64,000 bases of DNA from DATATB01 sp036268995. Lineage in GTDB: Bacteria > Planctomycetota > Planctomycetia > Pirellulales > PNKZ01. The stretch spans positions 1-64,000 of the forward strand of contig DATATB010000163.1 in assembly GCA_036268995.1 (NCBI GenBank). Reading direction: 5' to 3'. This document shows positions 55,948 to 64,000 of this stretch, in pieces. The position numbers and the translations under genes were made by a program. The notes beneath the pieces are model-generated. The model was not told the origin of the DNA and did not search any database. It saw only the letters and a program-made list of their open reading frames with translations. Every line of letters starts with the position of its first letter. The stretch's first letter is position 1.

Positions 55948-57621
55948 TCAGGGGGTCGAGCCGCTCAAGTCGCGCACGCGGCCTTCGCGCGGCGCGATAA
56001 TCCGCTTTTGGCTCGCGGCCGAACCGTACAAGGCGAGCGAGAGCGGAATGTCCGTCGTGTGATAGTCCAGCTTCTTAAAGCGTCCGGCCAGCAGCATCGT
56101 GCCACGCTCGACGACCTGGCCCTCGAGCACGACGTGATACACGCGATCGAGTTTGAGGTCGACTTCGACGATCCGCTTGCCCACCGGCCGCCGCAGATCG
56201 AAGGCGTATTTCATGCCCGACACCTGCACCAGCCGGCCGGCTCCCGGGAGGTCGACGCCCATGGCTCGGTAGCTGTCGAGGCTGCGAAGGTTGTCTTCCA
56301 GAATATCGACCAGGTCCTGGCCTGAGAGGTCGAGCGTTACCAGGCACTGATTGAAGGGCCGGCTGCAATGAATGATGTCCACCATGTCGACCGTCCCCTG
56401 CGGCAGCGGCAACCCTCGATAATAGATGGGACTGTACAGGGCGATTTCAGCACCGGTCGCGCGACGCATGGCATCGGTGAACCAGTTGGCGAGCCGCTTT
56501 TCCGTGCCCAGCATGTCCAATGCTTCGGGAGCATCGGCCACTGGATGGCTGCGATAACCGGGCGGCGCAGTGCGCCGCGCTTCCAAGCGAGCCTGCCAGC
56601 CGTGATCTTGCCGCGCCAGCCGCAATGTCTTGCCGGCGGCCAGCGCGTCGTGCCAAACTTGCGTACCATCGACGAGCACGCGGAGGGGCGCTTCGCTGTC
56701 GAAGACCGCCGGGTCAGGCGTCAACTCCAGCACGTCGACGTTGCGCACGCGCAAGCCCAGCTCATGCTTGGAAAGGGCCTCGCCTTCGATCGATGCCATT
56801 TGGCCGGGCGTGCTGAGCGCAACCGCACTGGTCCAGAACGCCTGGCCGTGCAGCGGCGTATCGATGTCGAACACGTACGACTTCGGATGCGGATCCCGCC
56901 GTTGTTTCAGCAGCCAATCGAAGATCCGCTCGAAGTCCTTGACCGGTCCTTGGTGCCCTTCGCCGGGCAACAGCTCCAAGCTGGCCGGAGCGCCGAACTT
57001 CAGCATTCGCTCGACGCCTACCATCACCCCCCGAAGATAAAACGAGGCGTCGTTGGCGCCGCCGATCCACAGAAAGGGAACTGGCCGGGCGTTACGCGCC
57101 AGCCACGGAAAACTGTAAGCCGCCGCCAAGGGCGCCGCGGCCGCAAATACGTCCGGATGGTGCAAGGCCAGATAGGCCGAGCCGGTGCCGCCCATCGAAT
57201 GCCCGGTCAGATAGATGCGCGTGGCATCGACGCGGTATTGCCGCCGCACGTCGCGCAGGACCGCCAACACGTCGTGCTCGCCGATCCCGCGGTACTCGGT
57301 CGGTCCGGCCGGTCCGCCGCGCGGACTGGCGACGAGCACTCCCAGCTTTTCAGCGGCTCGTAGTAGCGCGCCGGTGCGATAAACATCGAACAGGGTATTC
57401 TCGTCTCCGCCAGTGCCGTGCAGCGCGAGCACCAGCGGCCATGCCTGCCGCTCGTCATAGGTCGACGGGACAAACAGCCGGTAAGGCTGCTCGGATTGGT
57501 CCACGTCCGATCGATAGTTGAGGTGCAAATCCCGGCTTTCGCCCGCCGGCGCCGGCCCACAGCTCATTAGGACCCAGCCGACGGCAAGCGTCACAGGCAT
57601 CGTCCAGCGTGGCATCGTCAT
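55948..57621 (-). CDS. Exported esterase fused to a 5'-nucleotidase C-terminal-like domain
   Basis: 557 aa from the ATG at 57621, with an N-terminal signal (TLAVGWVLMSC; C21 could be a lipid site). Residues 35-240 are an alpha/beta hydrolase of the PHB-depolymerase/feruloyl-esterase kind: LVLALHGTGGDENTLFD, nucleophile S142 in TGHSMGGTGSAYLALHHPD, acid D191 (IGGANDASF) and H223 (LPGEGHQG). A middle beta region follows (248-345). Residues 372-530 strongly resemble the substrate-binding C-terminal domain of 5'-nucleotidases (LANWFTDAMRRATGAEIALY, GTVDMVDIIHCSRPFNQCLVTLDLSGQDL, LVQVSGMKYAFD, VYHVVLEGQVVERG), but no metallophosphatase domain is present. It lies between the two convergent giants, 21 bases from the first. 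The substrate is unknown. Confidence 0.82.
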   Translation of the reverse strand: MTMPRWTMPVTLAVGWVLMSCGPAPAGESRDLHLNYRSDVDQSEQPYRLFVPSTYDERQAWPLVLALHGTGGDENTLFDVYRTGALLRAAEKLGVLVASPRGGPAGPTEYRGIGEHDVLAVLRDVRRQYRVDATRIYLTGHSMGGTGSAYLALHHPDVFAAAAPLAAAYSFPWLARNARPVPFLWIGGANDASFYLRGVMVGVERMLKFGAPASLELLPGEGHQGPVKDFERIFDWLLKQRRDPHPKSYVFDIDTPLHGQAFWTSAVALSTPGQMASIEGEALSKHELGLRVRNVDVLELTPDPAVFDSEAPLRVLVDGTQVWHDALAAGKTLRLARQDHGWQARLEARRTAPPGYRSHPVADAPEALDMLGTEKRLANWFTDAMRRATGAEIALYSPIYYRGLPLPQGTVDMVDIIHCSRPFNQCLVTLDLSGQDLVDILEDNLRSLDSYRAMGVDLPGAGRLVQVSGMKYAFDLRRPVGKRIVEVDLKLDRVYHVVLEGQVVERGTMLLAGRFKKLDYHTTDIPLSLALYGSAASQKRIIAPREGRVRDLSGSTP

Positions 57622-57798
57622 GGTCACTCTCTGCTCGGTTGTCTTTTGAATCCATCCAGGAGGCCGACTTCGGCCGCTGGCCATCGTCGCAGACCTCGAT
57701 GCGCGCTCGACCGTCGCCCCATCAGATGATAGCGCTCGACGGGATTATTGCAACGGACTGCTATCGGCGCGTCGAGGTGCGCGGGACGATTACAGCGG

Positions 57799-60700
57799 CT
57801 AGCGCTGCCCGCTCCGCGACCGGGTGACGAGTGCATCGTGCCAGGCCCGATCGAATGTCCGGCCGTCGTCGCTCGGATGATCCGCCTGGTCCGAAAACAC
57901 CTCGTCCAGCGCCAGCAGACCAGCCGGGGTCGAAGCGCTTCCCGCTAAGCTGGCCGCGGGCGACGTCGCCAACTCGGTTTCGAGTATGTCGCCTGGGTTG
58001 GTTCCTCCTGAGCGGAGCGCGAACCACGCCAGCCCGTCAAACACCGAGGCCAGGGCGTCGGCCGCCTGCGGAGCCGGTGAGCCCGCGACGGCCGGCTCGG
58101 CCGCCGGTTGCCACAGCCCGTCGGCCAGCGACGAGCCTTCGGCCGAACCGCTCATGACCCCAGTGGGCGAGCCGGGAGCGTTAGCGACCGGAGTAAGTGG
58201 AGTTGCTGCCGCGACCCCGTTCGGCGCCGCAACCGCAGCCGGTGCCACGGGAGCGATGCTCGACAAAGGTTGCGCCGAGATGGCGACCGGGGTTACCGTA
58301 CTGACGACCGGAGCCGCTACGGCGGTAAAGGCCGCCGGTGCGACGCTCACGGGGGCAGGTGAAGCAGCAGCCGCGATGACAACGCTCGGATCGGCCGAAA
58401 CATCGACCACGCTCGTCGTCAGCGCGCTTGAGTCTGCGTCGGCCGGCGAATCGTCATTTGGTTGGTCGTCGCCGGTCTGGCTCGGATCGGTCGAAATCAC
58501 TGTAGTGGCAGCGCTGGCCGCCGGTTGGCTGGCAACGACTACGGGCGTCGAGGAAGCCGGCGTCGAAGTCACGGCCCCTGCGCCGCTATCCGGCACGCTG
58601 TCGCCACTGGCATCATCGGTCGCGAGGTCGTCTTCCGGGATTGCCTGCTGCGAATTGATCGAGCCCGACTCCGGCGGCAGATCGGGCGTGGCGAACGTGT
58701 TGATATTGCTGCCGACCTGGAGCTTTTCGAGCAGCACGTCGCTGTTGGTAATGTTGGCCTGGCCGTTGACGTCGTAGCGGTAGTTGCTCGCATTAGCAAC
58801 CGCACCGACGTCGAGCTTCGTCGACAGCACGTCGCTGTTGGTGACGGCTCCCGCGTCGCGGGCGTCGCCGGGCAGGACGTTGAAGTAAAAGTCGAAATCT
58901 TCGCCGGCGACTCCATCGCCCGACCCAGCGGCAAAAGTGCTCGTCCCGGTGGTCCATTGGCCGGCCAGCTCGGTTCCCTGGGTATCGGTCACCGACGTGG
59001 CGGCCAGGTTCATCACGTACTTGCCGGCCGCGAGCGACGACGCGAACTCCCAGGTGGCGATGTTGGTCGTGGTGCTGTAGCTGAAGCTGGAAATGGGCAC
59101 CACAAGATTGGACGAGTTGTAAAGCGTCAGTGCAGTGCTGGCGACGTTCACCGAGCCGCTGAAAGCTATGGAGATTTCGTTGACGTTGGTCCAGGCCACG
59201 GTGGTTGCGAGCTGATCGCTGCCGGTGGCCAATTGAAAGCCCTGGCCGCTGGCCGCCGAACTGCCCACCCCGGCCGCGTCCAGCACGCTCAGATAAGACG
59301 CCGCCCAGGCCGTGCTGCTGACAAACGCGCCCATGACCGTGGGTGCGGGATCGACCGTCACGGAGGCGGTGTCGGTGGCCGTTGAGAATGCGGTGTCGCC
59401 ACCGTTGCTGCTGGTATCGGCTACCATGCCGGGAGTTCCGGTCGATTGATTCCAAGCCCGATAGGTGAACGTGGCCGTTTGCGTATTGCCCGCTTGGGGT
59501 ACAAATTGAACCAGGTCGTTGGAGTCGAGCAGCAGCGCCTGGCTGACCGAAACGCTGCCGAAATTGGTCCACGTCGTGCCGCCGTCGAGCGAATACTGCC
59601 AGTTGCCGGCCGCGCTGGACTGCCCCACCACGGCGATCTGGTACACGTGATTGTCGTCGGTGATTGAATTGCCAACCATCGTCGACACCGGCACGGCGCT
59701 GCTGGTGCCCTGATTCACCGAGATCGGCGCAAGCGTCGGGGCAATCGGCGTGAGTACCGGCGCCGTGTCGACGGCCGGGCTCTCGGTCACCGTGCCGCTC
59801 GTGGAAGTCAGCGTCGCTCCGGGTGCAACCGTCACTGGCAAGGTGTAAATCTGGTTGCCGCTGGTCGTGACGTTGGCGTTGATGTCCTCGCCGCTCGTGG
59901 AACTGACCGTCACGCTGGTCAGCGGGGTGGTCTGTCCGATCGAACCGCCCAGGGTCGTCAAGGCTCCGCTGACGATATTCAATCCAAAGTTGCCGTTAAC
60001 CTGTCCGATGTTGACCGCGCCGGCGGCGTTAATGACCGTGTTGCCAAGCAGCGTCGCTGCATTGCTGATGCTGATCGCGCCAGCGGTCGATTTTTCGATG
60101 CCATCGAGCTGGACCGCGCGGTCACTATAGGTCTGCGAGCCCACGGTCGTGACGTTCATCAGCGAGAGCGTACCCCCGGCCGAGGTGAGTGACGCCAGCG
60201 GCGTCAGCCCGCCCACGGCTGCCGCGAACGTCGTCCCCGGGAATCCGCTCTGGCCGACGCTCAAGCTGAAATCGCCGTCGACCGTGCCGTTGAATTCAAT
60301 GGCGAAGCCGGCGTTGGCAATCGTCATGGCCGAGCCCAACACGATCGGGCTGTTGAACGTGACGCCAAAGGTGGCGTTGATCGAGCCGCCGGCCAGGACC
60401 GTGGTGCCGCCGGCACCGATCGTCAGGCTGCCCAGCGCGGCGGTCTTGCCGACGGCACCGTTGAAGGTCGTCGTGCCCGTCGTGTTGGCGGTCAACCCAC
60501 CGCTGTCGACCGTGTTGTTGAACGTGATATTGCCGCTGCCGGCGTTGAGCGTAGTGAAAGCCCACAGCGACACGGGATCGTTGTAGGTTTGATTGCCCGA
60601 GGTCGTGACATCGCCGTTGAGGTTGGTCGTGCCGGCGGCGTCGGTCGTCACGCTGGCCAGGGCGATCGAGTTGCCGAGATTGCCCGACAGGGTCGTCAGG

Positions 60701-63700
60701 CCCGAGGAATCGAACGTGACGTTATACGCTCCGTTGAGGCCATTGATACTGATGGCCGATGAACCGGCGTTGAACGTGGTGTCGGCACCCAGCGTCAGAT
60801 TGGTGTTGTACGTCTGGGGGCCGTTGGTGCTGATCGAGCGGCCGCTGAACGCGCTGTTGAAGGGCACGCTCACGGTCAGCGAAGCCAGCGGCGTGGCCGA
60901 ACCGATGGCGCCGGTGAGCGACATGTTCCAGGTGTTGATCGTCAGGGCATACGCGCCGTCGATCGTGTTGTTGATGCTGACCGTGTTCACGCCCGCGCCG
61001 AGCGTGACATTGCCGCCCAGCGTGAGCGGATCGTTGATGGTCAGCCCGCCGCTGGTTGTGGCGGAAGCATCGAGCACGGTGGTACCGGCCGCGTCGGTGG
61101 TGAGAGAGTTCAGTGCAATCGAGCCGCCGACCGTGCCGCCGAAAGTGGTCACGCCCGAGCTGTCGACGGACAGGTTGTAGCCGCCGTCGAGCGTGCCGTT
61201 GAAACTCACGTTGCCGCTGCCGGACGCGATGGTGGTATTGGCGGCCAGCGTCACGGCGCCGTTGTATGTCTGGCTGCCGGTGGTCGTGACGGAGGTCAGG
61301 GTGATCGTGGTGGCCGTGATCGACAGGCTGCCGGCCGACAAGCTGCCCGTGGCCCTCACCGCGTCGCCGCCGCTCCCGCTGATCGACACCAGGCCCGAGG
61401 CGTTGAGCGTACCCAGCTTGACCTGGTCGCTCGAGTAGGAGCCGCCGGTGCTCACCGTCACCGTGGCCAGCGCGGAGAACCCGGCCGAGGCGCTGACGCC
61501 GGAGAGATCGATGACGTTGTTGTAGGCGCCGGCCGCGGCCGTGATGTTGATGGCCGTGACGGCGCTGGCCAACGCCGTGCCGGTCGTGGGACTGAAGCCG
61601 TTCACCAGGACGTCGCCACCCGAAGTGGAAAGGGTGACGTTCTGCGAGCCCGCCACGGTTACTGTCAGCACTCCGCCCGAGAAGGTGTCGCTAATGATCG
61701 ACTGGGCCACCTGCACCACGAGCGAGGCCGTGTCGGTGGCGGTAGAGAAGGCCGAATTGCCGCCATTGGTGGTCGTGTCGACGTAGGTTCCGGCCGTGCC
61801 GCTGGCCATGTTCCAGGCCCGGTACGTGAACGTGGCGGTGCCGGTGTCGACGGCGTCGGGCGCGAATCGCACCAGGTCGCTTGCCGCCAAAAGCAACGAC
61901 TGCGTGGCGCTGACCGTGCCCACGTTCGTCCACGTCGCGCCGTCGAGCGAGTACTGCCAGACGCCACCGGGCGTCGACTCGCCCGTGATGGCGATGTTGT
62001 ACGAATGGTTGATGTCGGTAATCGAACTGCCCACCAGGGCCGCCACCGTCAGGGGCGCACTGGCCGGCTGATTGACCATCACGGGCGGGAGAACCGGCGC
62101 GATCGGCGTCAGCACCGGCGCCGAGCCTAGCGCGGCAATCTCACTCACCGTGCCGCCAGTGGAAGTCAGGCTGACGCCCGGTGCCAGATTCACCGGCAGG
62201 GTATATACCTGGTTGCCGCTGGTGATCACGTTGGCATTGATATTTTCGCCGTCAGTCGAACTGACAATCAAGGTCGTGAGTGGACTGCCGGATCCGATCG
62301 GGCCGCCGAGCGTCGTCGTTGCGCCGCTGACGATGTTCAGGCCATATTTGCCGCTCACCTGGCCGAGGCTGACCGCGCCGCCGGCGCTGATGACCGAGTT
62401 GCCCAGCAGGGTGGTGGCATTGGTGACGGTAAACGAGCCGTTGATCGCGGTGTCGACGCCGTCGAGCCCGACTCCCCCGCCGTTGTATGTTTGCGAGCCG
62501 ACCGTGGTGACGTTCTGCGACCAGAGCGTGCCGCCGGTGGATGTCAGCGAGGCCAATGGCACGAGGCCGCCCACGGCCGCGGCGAAAGTCGTGCCGGGAA
62601 AACCGCTCTGCCCCACGGTGAGATTGAAATCGCCGTTGACTGTGCTGTTGAAGTCCATGTCGAAACCGGCGGTCGCAATCGTCATGTCCGAGCCCAGCAC
62701 GATTGGACTATTAAAGGTGATGCCGAAGGTCGTGTTGATCGAGCCACCGGCCAGGACCGTGGTGCCGCCGGCACCGATCGTGATGCCGCCCAGCCGATTG
62801 GTCCCGCCCACCGCGGCGTTAAAGGTCGTCGTGCCGGTGGAGTTGATCGTGAGTCCGCCGTTGTCGACCGTGCTGTTGAATGTAACGTTGCCGCTGCCCG
62901 CATTGAGCGTGGAGAACGCCCCCAGCGACACGGGGTTGTTGTACGTCTGATTGCCGGTGGTGGTCACGTTGCCGGTCAGGTCGGTCGTGCCGGCGGCTGC
63001 GGTCGTCAGGCTGGCCAGGGCCGTGCCTCCGCCAATGTTGCCCGACAGCGTGGTGACGCCGGACGAATTCAGTGTGACGTGATACGCCCCGCTCAACCCA
63101 CCGAGATTGATCCCTGCCGAGCCGGCATTGAATGTTGTGTCGCTACCGAGCGTCAGACCGGAGTAGGTCTGGGCGCCGGTTGTCGTGATCGAGCCGCCGC
63201 TGAACGTGCTGTCGAAGGGCACGCTCACGGTCAGCGAGGCCAGCGGCGTCGCCAAACCGATCGCCCTGCTGAGCGACATGTTCCAGGTGTTGATCGTCAG
63301 GGCATAAGCGCCGTCGATCGTGTTATTGATGTTCACCGTGTTGATGCCGGCGCCTAGCGTCACGTTGCCGCCCAGCGTCAGCGGGTCGTTGACGTTGAGG
63401 CTGCCGCCCGTCGATACCGAAGCGTCCATCACGGTGCTGCCGGCCGCGTCAGTGGTAAGCGACTGGAGGGCAACCAGGCCGCCGACCGTACCGCCGAAGG
63501 TCGTGATGCCCGAGCTGTCGATGGAGAGGTTAAAGCCGCCGTCGAGCGTGCCGTCGAAGGTGACGTTGCCGCTGCCGGCGGAAATCGTGGCGTTGCCACC
63601 GATGGTGACGGCGCCGGTGTAAATCTGGTTGCCAGTGGTCGAGACGGAGTTGAGGTCGATCGTGGTCGCCGCAATCGACAGGACGCCGGCCACGAGATTG

Positions 63701-64000
63701 GCGGGCGCGGTCACCGTATCGCTGCCGTTGCCGCTGATCCACACCAGGCCCGAGGCGTTCAGCGTTCCCAGCTTGACCTGGTCGCCCGTCAGCGAGCCGC
63801 CGGTATTCACCGTCACGGTGGCCAGCGAGCTGAAGCCGGCCGAGTTGCTGACGCCGGAGAGATCGATGACGTTGTCGTAGGTGCCGGCGGTGGCCGTAAT
63901 ATTGATGGCCGTGACGGCGCTAGTCAGCGCCATGCCCGTGGTCGGATTCGAGCCGTTGACCAGCACGTCGCCGCCCGAAGTGGTAATGGTCACGTTCTGG
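57799..64000 (-). CDS. Second giant secreted repeat protein, N-terminus outside window
   Basis: About 2067 codons are visible and the frame runs off the right edge, so it is partial at its 5' end. Two tandem blocks of about 785 aa (period about 2355-2361 bases) each contain TSGGDVLVNG, DQVKLGTLNASGLV, many short GNQTYNDPVSLGA-type beta repeats, and a closing Ig/cadherin-like module (WQYSLDGATWTN, RFAPDA, TFTYRAWN). Then come the C-terminal block shared with the other giant (PTVMGAFVSSTAWAASYLSVLD, dockerin-like pair at 58699-58869), a long Ala/Val/Pro/Ser linker and a tail with LLALDEVFSDQ and TFDRAWHDAL. No beta-barrel. Probably extracellular. Confidence 0.9.
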   Translation of the reverse strand, partial: QNVTITTSGGDVLVNGSNPTTGMALTSAVTAINITATAGTYDNVIDLSGVSNSAGFSSLATVTVNTGGSLTGDQVKLGTLNASGLVWISGNGSDTVTAPANLVAGVLSIAATTIDLNSVSTTGNQIYTGAVTIGGNATISAGSGNVTFDGTLDGGFNLSIDSSGITTFGGTVGGLVALQSLTTDAAGSTVMDASVSTGGSLNVNDPLTLGGNVTLGAGINTVNINNTIDGAYALTINTWNMSLSRAIGLATPLASLTVSVPFDSTFSGGSITTTGAQTYSGLTLGSDTTFNAGSAGINLGGLSGAYHVTLNSSGVTTLSGNIGGGTALASLTTAAAGTTDLTGNVTTTGNQTYNNPVSLGAFSTLNAGSGNVTFNSTVDNGGLTINSTGTTTFNAAVGGTNRLGGITIGAGGTTVLAGGSINTTFGITFNSPIVLGSDMTIATAGFDMDFNSTVNGDFNLTVGQSGFPGTTFAAAVGGLVPLASLTSTGGTLWSQNVTTVGSQTYNGGGVGLDGVDTAINGSFTVTNATTLLGNSVISAGGAVSLGQVSGKYGLNIVSGATTTLGGPIGSGSPLTTLIVSSTDGENINANVITSGNQVYTLPVNLAPGVSLTSTGGTVSEIAALGSAPVLTPIAPVLPPVMVNQPASAPLTVAALVGSSITDINHSYNIAITGESTPGGVWQYSLDGATWTNVGTVSATQSLLLAASDLVRFAPDAVDTGTATFTYRAWNMASGTAGTYVDTTTNGGNSAFSTATDTASLVVQVAQSIISDTFSGGVLTVTVAGSQNVTLSTSGGDVLVNGFSPTTGTALASAVTAINITAAAGAYNNVIDLSGVSASAGFSALATVTVSTGGSYSSDQVKLGTLNASGLVSISGSGGDAVRATGSLSAGSLSITATTITLTSVTTTGSQTYNGAVTLAANTTIASGSGNVSFNGTLDGGYNLSVDSSGVTTFGGTVGGSIALNSLTTDAAGTTVLDASATTSGGLTINDPLTLGGNVTLGAGVNTVSINNTIDGAYALTINTWNMSLTGAIGSATPLASLTVSVPFNSAFSGRSISTNGPQTYNTNLTLGADTTFNAGSSAISINGLNGAYNVTFDSSGLTTLSGNLGNSIALASVTTDAAGTTNLNGDVTTSGNQTYNDPVSLWAFTTLNAGSGNITFNNTVDSGGLTANTTGTTTFNGAVGKTAALGSLTIGAGGTTVLAGGSINATFGVTFNSPIVLGSAMTIANAGFAIEFNGTVDGDFSLSVGQSGFPGTTFAAAVGGLTPLASLTSAGGTLSLMNVTTVGSQTYSDRAVQLDGIEKSTAGAISISNAATLLGNTVINAAGAVNIGQVNGNFGLNIVSGALTTLGGSIGQTTPLTSVTVSSTSGEDINANVTTSGNQIYTLPVTVAPGATLTSTSGTVTESPAVDTAPVLTPIAPTLAPISVNQGTSSAVPVSTMVGNSITDDNHVYQIAVVGQSSAAGNWQYSLDGGTTWTNFGSVSVSQALLLDSNDLVQFVPQAGNTQTATFTYRAWNQSTGTPGMVADTSSNGGDTAFSTATDTASVTVDPAPTVMGAFVSSTAWAASYLSVLDAAGVGSSAASGQGFQLATGSDQLATTVAWTNVNEISIAFSGSVNVASTALTLYNSSNLVVPISSFSYSTTTNIATWEFASSLAAGKYVMNLAATSVTDTQGTELAGQWTTGTSTFAAGSGDGVAGEDFDFYFNVLPGDARDAGAVTNSDVLSTKLDVGAVANASNYRYDVNGQANITNSDVLLEKLQVGSNINTFATPDLPPESGSINSQQAIPEDDLATDDASGDSVPDSGAGAVTSTPASSTPVVVASQPAASAATTVISTDPSQTGDDQPNDDSPADADSSALTTSVVDVSADPSVVIAAAASPAPVSVAPAAFTAVAAPVVSTVTPVAISAQPLSSIAPVAPAAVAAPNGVAAATPLTPVANAPGSPTGVMSGSAEGSSLADGLWQPAAEPAVAGSPAPQAADALASVFDGLAWFALRSGGTNPGDILETELATSPAASLAGSASTPAGLLALDEVFSDQADHPSDDGRTFDRAWHDALVTRSRSGQR
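58699..58869 (-). other. Dockerin-like pair of the second giant
   Basis: GDARDAGAVTNSDVLSTKLD and DVNGQANITNSDVLLEKLQV. Loop positions 3 and 5 of the first repeat are R and A, and position 5 of the second is Q, so calcium binding is doubtful in the first. It is close to the pair in the other giant (identical NITNSDVLLEKLQVGSNIN). Confidence 0.75.
59366..64000 (-). repeat. Tandem duplication, period about 2.36 kb
   Basis: The block from about 61727 to the right edge is repeated at about 59366-61726. Anchors: the codon for the V of VT(I/L)xTSGGDVL is at 63993 and 61638 (2355 bases apart), and a GTCGGTGGC anchor is at 61732 and 59371 (2361 apart). Protein identity between blocks is high, with scattered substitutions, so the duplication is not brand new. 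Confidence 0.82.

Noticed and set aside
59366..64000. CRISPR or other non-coding repeat array
   Set aside because: The repeats are in one open frame with protein-level conservation and no spacer-repeat periodicity.

Overview
The window looks like a chromosomal segment of a planctomycete, probably of the Pirellulales type. The GC content is high. The giant secreted proteins carry an N-terminal LEPR-XLL-like motif (LEQRLMLA) and C-terminal dockerin-like repeats. An ECF sigma/anti-sigma pair, a fused GldF-GldG type ABC protein followed by a DUF4340 protein, and many intergenic palindromes fit the same phylum. This assignment is inferred from protein style, not from a marker gene. I saw no rRNA, tRNA, CRISPR array, IS element or prophage.

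Layout. 1-444: C-terminal end of an unrecognised gene. 1111-6466: an energy-metabolism block with a CBS-domain protein, the two subunits of a 2-oxoacid:ferredoxin oxidoreductase (gamma-alpha fusion plus beta), a zinc-ribbon/CBS protein and an M29-type aminopeptidase. 6631-8724 (minus): OPT-family oligopeptide transporter. 8928-10714: ECF sigma factor and its overlapping anti-sigma gene. 10778-11218 (minus): PilZ protein. 11405-18449: a signalling island with a REC-kinase and its single-domain regulator, two tiny membrane proteins, an Rrf2 regulator, a CHASE3-PAS kinase with its single-domain regulator, and a REC-kinase-REC hybrid. 18636-20219: ferritin-like protein, small membrane protein and a leucine-rich-repeat protein (minus). 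20467-24375: HrpA-type DEAH helicase. 24390-29215: MFS exporter with a HlyD-like lipoprotein, an FMN reductase, a small membrane protein and an ion/anion permease. 29366-34161 (minus): DUF4340 protein and the GldF-GldG fusion.

The last 29 kb is dominated by two huge extracellular proteins. One of 6995 aa (34939-55926, plus) is built from autotransporter-associated beta-strand repeats interspersed with 15 copies of a separate short beta module. The second (57799 to the right edge, minus, truncated by the window) has a tandem duplication of about 2.36 kb. They converge on a small gene that fuses an esterase-like alpha/beta hydrolase to what looks like the C-terminal domain of 5'-nucleotidases. 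The two giants share a homologous C-terminal block: an Ig/cadherin-like module, a dockerin-like pair, and a low-complexity linker ending in a short tail with recurring LL-x-x-D-x-x-F and FDRA motifs. That tail is a candidate sorting or anchoring signal.

Intergenic DNA is rich in palindromes. The convergent gene junctions contain hairpins, except the 21-bp one at 55927. One family (CGGAANTC, TCAC loop, GANTTCCG, then CTAC) occurs three times with compensating base changes.
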